Shown here one piece after another: positions 1 through 10,884 of a stretch of DNA of 40,869 bases (position 1 is its first letter; each line of letters opens with the position of its first letter). Source of the DNA: Actinomadura sp. CNU-125 (GTDB lineage Bacteria; Actinomycetota; Actinomycetes; Streptosporangiales; Streptosporangiaceae); the NCBI RefSeq assembly GCF_001942465.1, contig NZ_MKJY01000567.1, forward strand, positions 1-40,869, given 5' to 3'. The translations under genes and the position numbers were made by a program. The notes under the pieces were generated by a model. That model did no database searches. It was not told where the DNA came from and worked only from the letters and a program-made list of their open reading frames with translations.

Positions 1-145
1 GCGCGTGCTGGGCGATCTGCCGGACCAGCGTCCGGCGGTAGGCGTCCGGCATCCAGTCGCGGGGCTCGATCCGGTCGGCCCGCGCGATCGTCGCGTCGAA
101 CCCCTCCCGCAACCGCTCCTCCGGCTCCACGGGGATGGTCGTCAT
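1..145 (-). CDS. paaA: 1,2-phenylacetyl-CoA epoxidase subunit PaaA, N-terminal fragment
   Basis: Partial gene that runs off the left edge; 48 codons are visible. PaaA is the catalytic di-iron subunit of the PaaABCE monooxygenase, which makes the ring-1,2-epoxide of phenylacetyl-CoA in the cytoplasm. The recognisable segment is RIEPRDWMPDAYRRTLVRQI, very typical of PaaA N-termini, followed by AQHA. The ATG at 145 is preceded by a good ribosome site (GGAGGGACG). The gene diverges from paaZ, and a PaaR-type operator lies between them. The identification rests on recalled family sequence. The ligand helices of the di-iron site lie outside the window. Confidence 0.85.
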   Translation of the reverse strand, partial: MTTIPVEPEERLREGFDATIARADRIEPRDWMPDAYRRTLVRQIAQHA

Positions 146-172
146 CGTCCCTCCGAGACTTCGATCATATTT

Positions 173-194
173 ACTTACCGTTCGGTCGGTAATA
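173..194. promoter_or_regulatory. PaaR-type (TetR family) operator in the paaA/paaZ divergent promoter
   Basis: A 22-bp imperfect palindrome with half-sites ACTTACCG and CGGTAATA around TTCGGT. From memory, the described corynebacterial PaaR operator has outer half-sites ACTnACCG and CGGTnAGT around an nnCGnn centre; this copy fits except for the last two bases. It sits 28 bp upstream of the paaA ATG and 113 bp upstream of the paaZ start, so one repressor could control both directions. No paaR gene is in the window. Confidence 0.7.
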
Positions 195-307
195 CCGTGA
201 CATGGGATGGCGGCCCCGCGCAACCGGCCACAGCGCCCGAACTTCGCCGGGCGGTGCGGCGGCCGCCGCGAAGGACTCACCTCGATGGACCCACGGAAGG
301 AGGCAGC

Positions 308-2354
<2,047 letters not shown>

Positions 2355-2355
2355 C

Positions 2356-3162
2356 ATGGACACCGTCACCGACGAGAACGCGCCGGTGCTCCTCGAACGG
2401 GACGGGGGCGTGGCGGTCGTGACGCTGAACCGTCCGGACCGCCGCAACGCGCTCGACGCACGGACCAAGACGGCGCTGCGGCGCGCGCTGGAAGACGCGG
2501 CGTCCGACGCGGGTGTCCGCGCCGTGCTGCTGACCGGCGCGGGCGGTGCCTTCTGCGTCGGGCAGGACCTCGCCGAGCACGCGGCCGCGCTGCGCGACGA
2601 TCCAGAGCATGCGTTCGACACCGTCCAGGACGACTATGCGCCGATCGTCCGGCTCCCGGCCACGATGGGCAAGCCGGTCGTCGCGGCCGTGGCCGGCACG
2701 TGCGTCGGCGCCGGCCTGGCCCTCGCACTGGCCTGCGACCTGCGGGTTTTCGCCGAGGACGCCGTCCTGGGAACGGCGTTCACCGGGATCGGGCTGACCT
2801 GTGACTCGGGGTTGTCGTGGACGCTGCCGCGGGCGGTCGGCGAGTCCCGGGCCAGGGAGTTGGTCCTGCTCGGCGAGACCTTCACCGCGGCGGAGGCCGT
2901 CGCGTGGGGCGTCTCGGGCCGGGTGGTACCGCGGCAGGAGGTGGCGGCCGCGGGCCGCGCGCTCGCCGCTCGGCTCGCCGTCGGTCCGACCGCCGCCTAC
3001 GCCGAGTCCAAGCGGCTGATCGCCGACGCGTGGGAACAGGATCTCGACACGGCGCTCGCGTCCGAGGCGCGCGCCCAGGCGCGCCTCGGCCTGACCACCG
3101 ACCACGCCGGGGCGGTCGAGGCGTTCCTCGGCAAGCGAAGGCCGGTCTTCGAAGGGCGCTGA
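2356..3162 (+). CDS. Enoyl-CoA hydratase/isomerase family protein, PaaG-like
   Basis: A 268-aa crotonase-fold protein. Visible family motifs are the oxyanion-hole segment GAFCVGQDL, the second oxyanion segment VAGTCVGAGLALALACDL, and the GLTCDSGLSWTLPR segment, whose Asp lies where PaaG (epoxyphenylacetyl-CoA isomerase) has its catalytic Asp. This suggests the isomerase step that turns the ring epoxide into oxepin-CoA, directly before PaaZ. It begins 1 bp after the paaZ stop, so the two are probably co-transcribed. A PaaF-type beta-oxidation hydratase is the alternative. A strong terminator follows. Confidence 0.8.
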   Translation: MDTVTDENAPVLLERDGGVAVVTLNRPDRRNALDARTKTALRRALEDAASDAGVRAVLLTGAGGAFCVGQDLAEHAAALRDDPEHAFDTVQDDYAPIVRLPATMGKPVVAAVAGTCVGAGLALALACDLRVFAEDAVLGTAFTGIGLTCDSGLSWTLPRAVGESRARELVLLGETFTAAEAVAWGVSGRVVPRQEVAAAGRALAARLAVGPTAAYAESKRLIADAWEQDLDTALASEARAQARLGLTTDHAGAVEAFLGKRRPVFEGR

Positions 3163-3179
3163 GACCGAGGCCGGAATGC

Positions 3180-3218
3180 CCGGAGGGGCGGCCCCGGAAG
3201 TCGGGGCCGCCCCTCCGG
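3180..3218. terminator. Strong GC-rich hairpin terminator between convergent operons
   Basis: A perfect 17-bp stem (3180-3196 paired with 3202-3218) with a 5-nt loop GAAGT. It lies 18 bp past the paaG-like stop and about 48 bp past the convergent M20 gene stop, so it can serve both strands. There is no U-tract, as is common in high-GC actinomycetes. Confidence 0.85.
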
Positions 3219-3265
3219 CTCTCTCAGGGCCCGCACTGCGGAAGGCCCGCCCCGGCCGGTCGGGG

Positions 3266-4408
3266 TCAGGCGCGGGCGAGGTCGATCGCCGTCCACGCCA
3301 TCGCGGTGGCGCCGTCCAGGACGGCCTTGTCGGCTGCCGAGGTGGCGCACGCCGCGGTGAACTCGGGCTGGTGGTTCACCGCGGGCAGGCAGTCCAGCCC
3401 GAGCATCGGGTGGATGGTGGGGACGACATGGGAGACGTTGCCCATGTCGGTGGCCGCGCCGGCCGGGGAGTCGCCGGACAGGTCCGGGAAGACGCGCCCG
3501 AGCGCCTCGGCGTTGGCCCGGTACAGCTCCAGCAAGGCGGGATCGGGCCGCAGGTCGGCATAGTCGAGGGAGACCGGCGTGGTCGTCAGCTCGCATCCGG
3601 TGGCCAGCGCACCGGCCTCGAAGCAGCGCTGCACGCGCCGCTTGAGCTCGGCGAGGCCCTCCATGGTGGACGACCGTACGATCCACCCTCCCCGGCTGGC
3701 GTCGGGGATGATGTTGGCCGCGGTGCCCGCCTCGGTGACGACGCCGGCGATGCGGTCGTCCGGGCCCGTCTGCTGGCGGAGCAGCCCGACCGCGACCTGC
3801 GCGACGGTCATCGCGTCGGCGGCGTTGACGCCGAGCTGCGGGTACGCGCCCGCGTGCGCCGGCTTGCCGCGGTAGGCGACCTGGAACTGGGAGACGGCCG
3901 AGCCCGGCATCGCGGCCATCTCGACGGCGGCGGGGTGCACCATCATCGCCGCGTCGACCCCGTCGAAGGCACCGCGCTCGAGCATGAGGATCTTGCCTCC
4001 GCCGCCCTCCTCCGCCGGTGTGCCGAGGACGGTCACCGTCAGGCCCAGGTCGTCGGCCAGTCCGGCGAGCGCCGCGCCGGCGCCGACCGCGGCGGCGGCG
4101 ATGATGTTGTGGCCGCAGGCGTGGCCGATCTCGGGGAGGGCGTCGTACTCGGCGCAGATCCCGATGTGCAGCGGCCCCGTCCCGACGGTCGCGCGGACGG
4201 CGGTGGGCAGGTCGTAGCAGCCGTGCTCGACCTCGAATCCGGCGGCGGTCAGCGCCTCGGCGACCCACGCGCTCGCCCGCGTTTCCTCGAAGGCCAGTTC
4301 GGGGTGTGCGTGGATGCGGTGGGACAGCTCTACCAGGCGTTCGCTCCAGGCGCCGACGACGTCCGCGGCGTGCCGCTTCGCTGGCCGCTGCTGCGCGGTG
4401 GCCGTCAC
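3266..4408 (-). CDS. M20 family metallopeptidase / amidohydrolase (AbgA/B-like)
   Basis: A 380-aa cytoplasmic zinc hydrolase of the M20D type, which removes acyl or aminoacyl groups from amide substrates such as N-acyl amino acids or aminobenzoyl-glutamate. Metal-site motifs visible are HAHPELAFEE, EYDALPEIGHACGHN, TPAEEGGGGK and MVHPA. The GTG at 4408 is chosen because it overlaps the stop of the upstream aldehyde dehydrogenase as GTGA (4 bp), which implies translational coupling; a longer open frame extends upstream only by chance. As the third gene of a GMC oxidoreductase-ALDH-amidohydrolase operon, it may hydrolyse the acid made by the first two enzymes. The substrate cannot be read from sequence. 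Confidence 0.85.
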   Translation of the reverse strand: MTATAQQRPAKRHAADVVGAWSERLVELSHRIHAHPELAFEETRASAWVAEALTAAGFEVEHGCYDLPTAVRATVGTGPLHIGICAEYDALPEIGHACGHNIIAAAAVGAGAALAGLADDLGLTVTVLGTPAEEGGGGKILMLERGAFDGVDAAMMVHPAAVEMAAMPGSAVSQFQVAYRGKPAHAGAYPQLGVNAADAMTVAQVAVGLLRQQTGPDDRIAGVVTEAGTAANIIPDASRGGWIVRSSTMEGLAELKRRVQRCFEAGALATGCELTTTPVSLDYADLRPDPALLELYRANAEALGRVFPDLSGDSPAGAATDMGNVSHVVPTIHPMLGLDCLPAVNHQPEFTAACATSAADKAVLDGATAMAWTAIDLARA

Positions 4409-5829
4409 GCGTCCACCACCGGTGCGGTGTGGATCGAGACGGGACGGGTGGCCGCGTCGTAGGCGGCCCTGGATCCGGTGGCGCCCATCCCGCTGTCGCC
4501 CGCCGGTTCGTACAGCCGCTCGGGTCCGCCGCCCTGCCACTGGTTCACCCACACCACGCCGGCGGGGATCGCGCGGGCGGCGGCCATGTGCGCGGGATCG
4601 TTGGTGTAGACGGTGGCGGCGAGCCCGAACCGCGTCTTGGCGGCCTTCGCCACCCCCTCCCCGAAGGACGGCACCACCACCACCGGGGCGAGGGGGCCGA
4701 AGGTCTCCTCGTTCATGACGAGCATGGAGTCGTCGACGCCGGTGAGCACGGTCGCGGGATAGAAGAAGCCCCTGCCCTCGGGCCTCTTCCCCCCGGTGCG
4801 GACGGTCGCGCCGCGTTCGACGGCGTCGGCGACGTGCCGTTCGACGATGTCGCGCTGCCGCTGGTCGACCAGCGGGCCCAGCACCGTCGTCTCGTCGCGG
4901 CCGTCGCCGAGGACGTAGGTCCCGGCGGCGTCGACGAGGGCGTCGATGAACTCCTCGGCGATGTCCTGGTGCACGTAGATGCGCTCCATGGACGTGCAGA
5001 TCTGGCCCGAGTTGGCGAACGCGCCGAACGCGACGGCCGCGGCGGTGGCCGCCGGGTCCACGTCGGCGTCGACGACCACGGGGTCCTTTCCACCGAGTTC
5101 GAGGATCGCGCGGTTCAGCCGTCCTCCGGTCTCGGCGCCGACCTGGCGGCCCGCCTCGACGGAGCCGGTGAAGTGGACGAGCCCGATCCGCTCGTCCGCG
5201 ACCAGCGGCACGCCCGCACGGGAGTCCCCGTGCACGAGGTTCACGACGCCGGGCGGCAGGTCCGCGAGTTCGAGCAGGCGCACCGCCGACATAGGAGACC
5301 GCTCGGACGGCTTGATCACGACGGTGTTCCCGGCGGCGAGCAGCGGGCCGATCGCGCCGAGCGTCATCGGCACCGGGAAGTTCCACGGCACGATGACCGC
5401 GGTCACGCCGACCGGGTTGTGCAGGATGGTGGTGCTGCCGCCGTCCGGCGCTGGGACGGTCTCCTCGAACGGGTAGTCCAATGCCTCGGCGGCGGCCGCC
5501 TTGACCAGCTGCGCGGCGCCGCCGATGAAGCCCGTGCCGAGTGCGACGGGCTTGCCCATCTCGCGGCATTCGATCTCGGCGAGCTCGGTGGCGTGCTCGG
5601 CGACCGCGTCCGCCCACCGGGTCAGGCGCGCCACCCGCTCGGCTACGGGCAGCGCCGCCCAGGCGGGCTGCGCTCCGGCGGCCGCGTCCACCGCGAGGCG
5701 GACGTCCTCGGGCGAGCCGCTGGGACAACGAGCGACGACCTCCTCGGTCGCCGGGTCGACCACGTCGTGGAACGCGTCGCTGCGGGAATCCTCCCAGACG
5801 CCGCCGATCAGGTTCTGCAAAGTCTTCAC
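4405..5829 (-). CDS. NAD(P)-dependent aldehyde dehydrogenase, betaine-aldehyde-dehydrogenase-like
   Basis: A 474-aa ALDH superfamily enzyme with the full set of motifs: PWNFPVPMTLGAIGPLLAAG (cofactor pocket), FTGSVEAGRQV, the general-base segment ILELGGKDP and the catalytic cysteine segment NSGQICTS. It starts with GTG at 5829 behind AAGGAG. It lies 63 bp after the GMC oxidoreductase gene and overlaps the M20 gene by 4 bp. The natural reading is that it oxidises the aldehyde made by the GMC enzyme. The regulator upstream is GbsR-like, and GbsR controls choline oxidation in Bacillus, so a choline-like or amino-alcohol substrate is possible but unproven. Confidence 0.88.
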   Translation of the reverse strand: MKTLQNLIGGVWEDSRSDAFHDVVDPATEEVVARCPSGSPEDVRLAVDAAAGAQPAWAALPVAERVARLTRWADAVAEHATELAEIECREMGKPVALGTGFIGGAAQLVKAAAAEALDYPFEETVPAPDGGSTTILHNPVGVTAVIVPWNFPVPMTLGAIGPLLAAGNTVVIKPSERSPMSAVRLLELADLPPGVVNLVHGDSRAGVPLVADERIGLVHFTGSVEAGRQVGAETGGRLNRAILELGGKDPVVVDADVDPAATAAAVAFGAFANSGQICTSMERIYVHQDIAEEFIDALVDAAGTYVLGDGRDETTVLGPLVDQRQRDIVERHVADAVERGATVRTGGKRPEGRGFFYPATVLTGVDDSMLVMNEETFGPLAPVVVVPSFGEGVAKAAKTRFGLAATVYTNDPAHMAAARAIPAGVVWVNQWQGGGPERLYEPAGDSGMGATGSRAAYDAATRPVSIHTAPVVDA

Positions 5830-5892
5830 TGGTGGTGCTCCTTGCGCGGGTGGGCGCGCCCGAGGGAACGGTCGGGGCCGGCGTCGTCGGGG

Positions 5893-7458
5893 TCAGTTGA
5901 GGCGGTCGGCCATGAGCTCGCCGGCCATGATCGTCGCCAGGTTGGTGTTGGCCCGCGGGACGGACGGGAAGATCGAGGCGTCCACCACGCGCAGGCCGCC
6001 GATGCCGCGGACGCGGCACGACGGGTCGAGCACCGCGGAGTCGTCGCCGGCCGCGCCCATCCGGCAGGTGCTGGTGCCGTGCTGGGCGTCCACTGCGGTG
6101 GCCAGCAGGAGATCGTCGAGTTCCGCGTCGTCGTCCAGCACCGCGAACAGGCGTTGATTGACGGCCTCCACCGATCCCTCGACGACGACGGCGGCCTCCG
6201 GGCCGCGCGCCAGATCGACCAGCGTGCGGACACCGTCGCGCAGGCGCGCCAGGTCGCGGGCGTCCGACAGCATCCGCTCCCGTACCTCGGGCTGCGCCTG
6301 CGGGTCGGCGGACGTCAGCGTCAGCACCCCGCGGGAGTGGTTCTGGTTGAGCCACACGCCGAAGCCGCCCACCGGGAAGCGCGTGTCGGCGCTCTCCATG
6401 GCGAGCACGTTCATGTTCATCGACACCAGCATCAGGTCGAAGGGCGTGCCGCCGGGCGCGCCGCTGCCGAAGCGGACGCAGACGTTGGTATGGCGGTCGT
6501 CCGCCGTCTTGACCGCGGCATCGGCGGTCAGCGGCAGCCCGACGACGACCATCGGGTGGTCCTGCATCCCTCGGCCCACCGGAAGGTCGGCCCGCACCTC
6601 GATGCCGAGGCGGCGCAGGTCCTCCGCCGGGCCGACGCCCGACCGCATCAGGATCGCGGGCGAGTGGATCACTCCGGCGCTGAGCACGATCTCGTCGGCG
6701 TACTCGGTCACCGCCGTCCCGGCGGTGATGACGCGGACGCCGACGGCCCGGTCGCCGTCGAACACGACCCGGTCGACCAGGGCGTCGCCCCGGACGGTGA
6801 GCCCGGGCAGGGACCGGGCCGGTTCGAGGTAGCCGTCGTTGACGGTGACCCGGCGCCCGGCCCGCGAATTGATCGGGTACGGCGAGACGCCCGCCGCCCC
6901 GGGAGCGTTGACGTCCGGCGCCCAGGCGTGCCCGGCTGCCTGCGCCGCCGCGGCGAGCGCGCCGTCCACGCCGCCCCAGCGCTCCCGCGGCATCCGGAAG
7001 ATCGGGGTCGGGCCGCCGCGCCCGTGGTAGGCCTCGTCGCCGAACTCCTCGTCGTCCTCCAGCTTCGCGAAGTAGGGCAGGACGTCTTCAGGCGACCATC
7101 CGGTACATCCGGCGGCGGCCCAGTCCGCGAAGTCCTCCATCGGCGGGCGGATCGCGATCTGCCCGTTGATCGACGAGCTCCCGCCCGCGCCCCGGCCGCG
7201 CCAGTACGGTGCCTGCGGCTGCTTGTCCGTCCGGGACGAGGTGACGCCGTCCCACACCAGGCCGGATACGGCGGCCGGGTCCATCAGCGCGCGTGCCGGG
7301 TTCGGCGACCGCCACGCCTCCGGCATCTGCGCCGACCGGTAGTCGGGTCCGGCCTCCAGCAGCAGCACGCGCCTGCCCCGCTCGGCAGAACGGGCGGCGA
7401 GCGCGGCGCCCGCGGAGCCCGCGCCGACGACGATGATGTCCCAGCCCGTGTTTGCCAC
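5893..7458 (-). CDS. GMC family FAD-dependent alcohol oxidoreductase (choline-dehydrogenase-like)
   Basis: A 521-aa flavoprotein of the glucose-methanol-choline family. It shows the N-terminal FAD dinucleotide motif VVGAGSAGAALAARSAERG, the first GMC signature YWRGRGAGGSSSINGQIAIR, the second signature SAGVIHSPAILMRSGVGP and the C-terminal active-site region HGTSTCRMG followed by PRANTNLATIMAGE. It oxidises a primary alcohol to an aldehyde. The GTG start at 7458 has AGGAGG seven bases upstream. It is first in a three-gene operon with ALDH and M20 hydrolase, divergent from a GbsR/MarR regulator. Family assignment is firm; the substrate is unknown. Confidence 0.88.
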   Translation of the reverse strand: MANTGWDIIVVGAGSAGAALAARSAERGRRVLLLEAGPDYRSAQMPEAWRSPNPARALMDPAAVSGLVWDGVTSSRTDKQPQAPYWRGRGAGGSSSINGQIAIRPPMEDFADWAAAGCTGWSPEDVLPYFAKLEDDEEFGDEAYHGRGGPTPIFRMPRERWGGVDGALAAAAQAAGHAWAPDVNAPGAAGVSPYPINSRAGRRVTVNDGYLEPARSLPGLTVRGDALVDRVVFDGDRAVGVRVITAGTAVTEYADEIVLSAGVIHSPAILMRSGVGPAEDLRRLGIEVRADLPVGRGMQDHPMVVVGLPLTADAAVKTADDRHTNVCVRFGSGAPGGTPFDLMLVSMNMNVLAMESADTRFPVGGFGVWLNQNHSRGVLTLTSADPQAQPEVRERMLSDARDLARLRDGVRTLVDLARGPEAAVVVEGSVEAVNQRLFAVLDDDAELDDLLLATAVDAQHGTSTCRMGAAGDDSAVLDPSCRVRGIGGLRVVDASIFPSVPRANTNLATIMAGELMADRLN

Positions 7459-7540
7459 GGCGAACCTCCTGCGTTAGGCCAGGTGAGCGGCTTCGGGAAG
7501 GTCCGAACCGCCGATGGCGGTAGACTGCCCTTCACAATTA

Positions 7541-7580
7541 ATTCAGTCAAGAGTGAAAGTTCATTTTTTTCTGATTGAAT
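7541..7580. promoter_or_regulatory. AT-rich divergent promoter with inverted repeat, candidate GbsR/MarR operator
   Basis: The region between the GMC gene and its divergent regulator is strikingly AT-rich for this genome. Arms ATTCAGTCA (7541-7549) and TGATTGAAT (7572-7580) are complementary at 8 of 9 positions. A minus-strand -35-like TTGACT overlaps the left arm. The right arm abuts the regulator ribosome site, so binding would also autoregulate. The operator role is inferred from position. Confidence 0.5.
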
Positions 7581-7590
7581 GGAGGTGGTC

Positions 7591-8067
7591 GTGTCCACCC
7601 CCGCCCGTGACGGCGACCCCACCGGCGGCGACGCCCTGATCGACGACTTCGGCCTGCGCATCGGCCGCGCGATGAGCTGGCCCCCCATGGCCGGGCGAAC
7701 CGCCGGCGTCCTGATGCTCAGCGAGACGCCCATGACCATGGCGGATCTGCAGAACGCCCTCAACGCGAGCAAGGGCTCGATGTCGGAGATGACGCGCCTG
7801 CTGGTGGAGAGCGGCACCGTCCGGCGGTTCAAGCAACCGGGCTCCCGCCAGTACGTGTACGAGTGGTGCGAGGACGCGTGGGCGGGCTGCCTCCGGCACC
7901 AGCTTGACGCGACGACCGAACTACTGGCCCTCGCCGAGCGCGCGCACGCGCGAAGCGACAGCCTCCCTGAACGTCAGCGCGAACGCCTCCGTCAGATGCA
8001 CGAGTTCTACATCTTCATGGTGAGCAGCCTCGAAGCGCTCCTCAGGGAGTACAAGGCGTCCCGCTGA
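7591..8067 (+). CDS. GbsR/MarR family transcriptional regulator
   Basis: A 158-aa winged-helix regulator. It carries the GbsR-type layout: an N-terminal FGLRIGRAMSWPPMAGRTAG segment, then LMLSETPMTMADLQNALNAS, recognition helix KGSMSEMTRLLVESGTV, and a wing ending RQYVYEW, followed by a helical C-terminal half. The GTG at 7591 is preferred because GGAGGT lies at 7581-7586; an in-frame ATG at 7579 overlaps that ribosome site and is less likely. It is divergent from the GMC-ALDH-M20 operon and is its most likely regulator. GbsR proteins sense choline in Bacillus; the ligand here is not known. Confidence 0.8.
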   Translation: MSTPARDGDPTGGDALIDDFGLRIGRAMSWPPMAGRTAGVLMLSETPMTMADLQNALNASKGSMSEMTRLLVESGTVRRFKQPGSRQYVYEWCEDAWAGCLRHQLDATTELLALAERAHARSDSLPERQRERLRQMHEFYIFMVSSLEALLREYKASR

Positions 8068-8119
8068 ACCGCGGCCCGGGTGAACCGCCTCCCGCCGCGC
8101 ACTGGGGCACCGCCCCGAC

Positions 8120-8629
8120 TTACTCGCCTCTGCGAGCCCAGTCCGCGCCCCGGCCGTGCGCCTCGTCGAACACCAGCCAGGTCCGGGTGGCGCGCACGCC
8201 CGGGATGTCCTGGATGCGCTCCAGCACCACGTGCCGGAGCGCCGTGTTGTCCGGCGCCCGAACCAGCACCAGCACGTCGTAGTCGCCGCCGACCATCGCG
8301 AAGTGCTCGACGTAGCGGATCTCCTGCAGCCGGGCCGATACCGCCCGCCAGGAGTTCTGCTCGATGGTGACCGAGACGTAGGCGCTGGTGCCGAGCCCGG
8401 CCCGGTGCGGCGCCAGTTCCGCGGTGAAGCCGGTGATCACGCCGTCGTCGGTGAGCCGGGTAAGGCGCGCATAGGCGTTGGCGCGGGAGATGTGGACGTT
8501 CTCGGCCAGCGCCCGCACCGAGATCCGGCCGTCCCGCAGCAGCTCGGCGACGATCGCGCGGTCCACTTCGTCCAGCCGGTCGGCAGAACGTCCCGGCCAC
8601 CCCCCGCCAGGGTCCTCATCGGTCGACAT
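8120..8629 (-). CDS. Lrp/AsnC family transcriptional regulator
   Basis: A 169-aa feast/famine regulator. The N-terminal HTH reads LDEVDRAIVAELLRDGRISV, then RALAENVHISRANAYARLTRL. The C-terminal RAM ligand-binding domain includes VSVTIEQNSW, AMVGGDYDVLVLVRA and RIQDIPGVRATRTW. It is divergent from the 2-oxoacid dehydrogenase operon; Lrp-type regulators (BkdR) commonly control such bkd operons in response to branched-chain or aromatic amino acids. The ATG at 8629 has AGGAAGG upstream. Control of the adjacent operon is inferred from layout and from a candidate operator at 8680-8694. Confidence 0.88.
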   Translation of the reverse strand: MSTDEDPGGGWPGRSADRLDEVDRAIVAELLRDGRISVRALAENVHISRANAYARLTRLTDDGVITGFTAELAPHRAGLGTSAYVSVTIEQNSWRAVSARLQEIRYVEHFAMVGGDYDVLVLVRAPDNTALRHVVLERIQDIPGVRATRTWLVFDEAHGRGADWARRGE

Positions 8630-8679
8630 ATGGCCTTCCTGGTGTCTCGTAAGAAGCTATCTGTCGCTCATTATGGCCG

Positions 8680-8694
8680 ATCTATTGAACAGAT
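8680..8694. promoter_or_regulatory. Candidate Lrp/AsnC operator
   Basis: A 15-bp dyad of the form ATCTnTTnAAnAGAT between the divergent Lrp regulator and the E1 alpha gene. Twelve of fifteen positions fit perfect symmetry. The length and AT-rich centre match Lrp-family sites; the assignment is by position and shape only. Confidence 0.45.
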
Positions 8695-8749
8695 GGACCG
8701 CAAACTGGACGCTTGCCTTGTCAAACGTCCACCGAAAGCGAGGGTCGCC

Positions 8750-9849
8750 ATGTCCATGCGGACAGACAGCCGGGTGACCGACGGCCTTCTTCCCGCGCCC
8801 GTCCCGGTCCGCTTCGTCGCCGAGGACGGCACGGCCGTCGAACCGCCCGCCGGATACCGGGCACCCGAAGACGAGCAACTCCTAGAGGCCTACCGCCGGA
8901 TGGTCCTGGGACGCCGCTTCGACCGCCAGGCGACCGCCTTGACCAAACAGGGGCGGCTCGCCGTCTACCCCTCCAGCCGCGGCCAGGAGGCCTGCCAGAT
9001 CGCCGGCGCCTCGCGCTCGGCGAGGACGACTGGCTGTTCCCCACCTACCGCGACTCGGTCGCGCTCGTCGCCAGGGGCATCGACCCGGCCGAGGTGCTCA
9101 CCCTGCTGCGGGGCGACTGGCACTGCGGGTACGACCCCGCGGCCGTCCGCGTCGCGCCGCAGTGCACGCCGCTGGCGACCCAGACGATCCACGCGGTGGG
9201 GATGGCCGAAGCGCTCCGCCGCAAGGGTGAGGACGCCGTGGTGATGGCGTTCATCGGCGACGGCGGGACCAGTGAGGGCGACTTCCACGAGGCGCTCAAC
9301 TACGCGGCCGTCCTCAACGCCCCTGTGGTGTTCCTCGTGCAGAACAACAAGTACGCGATCTCGGTCCCGCTGGCCAAGCAGACCGCCGCGCCGGCGCTCG
9401 CCTACAAGGGGATCGGGTACGGCGTCCGCTCCGAGCAGGTCGACGGCAACGACCTCGTGGCGACGCTGTCGGTCTTGATGGCGGCGATGGAGCACGCGCG
9501 GACCGGAAACGGACCGTTCCTAGTGGAGGCGCACACCTACCGCATGGACGCGCACACCAACGCCGACGATGCCACCCGGTACCGGCAAGCGGAGGAGGTC
9601 GAGGAGTGGGAGTCGGCCGATCCGCTCGCGCGGCTGGAGACCTACCTGCGCGGCCGGGGACTGCTCGAAGACGACGGCGTCGAGGCGGCGCGCGAGGACG
9701 CCGAGGCGTTCGCCGCCCGGGTCCGCGACGCGCTGAACGCCGACGCCGATCCCGAGGCCGACCCGTTGGAGATCTTCGATCACGTCTTCGCCGACCCCAC
9801 GCCCCAGTTGTGCGAGCACGCGAGCGGGCCCTGCTCGCGTCCGAACTGA
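8750..9849 (+). CDS. pdhA: 2-oxoacid dehydrogenase E1 component, alpha subunit (PdhA/BkdA-like; frameshifted copy)
   Basis: The thiamine-diphosphate E1 alpha subunit decarboxylates a 2-oxo acid together with E1 beta. Visible motifs are SSRGQEACQIAG, DWLFPTYRDS and the TPP motif starting GDGGTSEGDFHEALNYA and ending VQNN. The ATG at 8750 has GAGG upstream. The frame breaks at about 9010, where GCC-CTC of relatives reads GCCTC (one C missing); the frame then continues as LALGEDDWLF to the stop at 9849. The repaired length is 366 aa, normal for the family. It is the first gene of the operon E1 alpha-E1 beta-E2-aminotransferase. Specificity (pyruvate, branched-chain or aromatic keto acid) cannot be decided from sequence. 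Confidence 0.85.
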
Positions 9850-9868
9850 CCGCCCCGGAGGACCGACG

Positions 9869-10884
9869 ATGACCGCGATGACGATGGCGCAGGCGCTGAA
9901 CACGGCGCTGCGGGACGCGTTGGCCGAAGACGCGCGGGTGCTCGTCTTCGGTGAGGACGTGGGGCCGCTGGGCGGCGTCTTCCGGATCACCGACGGGCTG
10001 ACCGCCGAGTTCGGCGAGGACCGCTGCTTCGACACCCCCCTGGCGGAGGCCGGCATCGTCGGCCTGGCCGTCGGGATGGCGATGGGCGGGTTCCGCCCGG
10101 TCGTCGAGATGCAGTTCGACGCGTTCGCCTACCCGGCGTTCGAGCAGATCGCCTCGCACGTCGCCAAGATGCGCAACCGCACCCGCGGCGCGATGCCGCT
10201 GCCGATGGTGATCCGCATCCCCTTCGCCGGCGGGATCGGGGGCGTGGAGCACCACTGCGACTCCAGCGAGGCGTACTACGCGCACACCCCCGGCCTGAAG
10301 GTCGTCACCCCCGCCACCCCCGACGACGCCTACTGGCTGCTGCGCGACGCGATCGCCGACCCCGACCCGGTGGTCTTCATGGAGCCCAAACGCCTGTACT
10401 GGGCCAAGGACGACACCACCATCAGCGAGCGGCGCACCGGCGGCTTCGGGCAGGCGGCGGTGCGGCGCGCGGGAACCGACGCGACGCTCGTCGCCTACGG
10501 CCCCAGCGTCCCCGTCGCGCTCCAGGCCGCCGAGGCGGCCGCCGCCGACGGCATCGACCTCGAAGTCGTGGATCTGCGCACGATCGTCCCGTTCGACGAC
10601 GACACCGTCACCGCGTCGGTGCGCAAGACCGGACGCTGCGTGGTCGTCCAGGAAGCCCAGGGGTTCGCCGGCGTGGGCGCGGAGATCGCGGCGCGCGTCC
10701 AGGAACGCTGCTTCCACTCCCTCGCCGCCCCGGTGCTGCGCGTCACCGGGTTCGACATCCCCTACCCGCCCCCCAAGCTGGAGCACGCGCACCTGCCCGA
10801 CGTCGACCGCGTCCTGGACGCGGTGACCGGCTCCAGTTCGACGACCGGCCCGACATCCTGCACTCGGCCCGGGAGGCATCATGA
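9869..10884 (+). CDS. 2-oxoacid dehydrogenase E1 component, beta subunit (frameshifted near the 3' end)
   Basis: The beta subunit pairs with E1 alpha to form the TPP site. It shows VFGEDVGPLGGVFRITDGL, DTPLAEAGIVGLAVGMAMGG and EMQFDAFAYPAFEQI, all classic for PdhB/BkdB. The ATG at 9869 follows GGAGG. Near the C-terminus, at about 10825, one G is missing (GTGGACC of relatives reads GTGACC). With it restored the protein ends LQFDDRPDILHSAREAS and stops at 10884 as ATGA, overlapping the E2 start by 4 bp. The repaired length is 338 aa, standard. Without repair the frame would run about 470 bp into E2, which argues for a sequence error. Confidence 0.85.

Noticed and set aside
3266..6355. A 1029-aa open frame on the minus strand
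   Set aside because: It is the M20 gene plus a long GC-driven shadow across the ALDH gene. The GTGA junction at 4405-4408 gives the correct M20 start.
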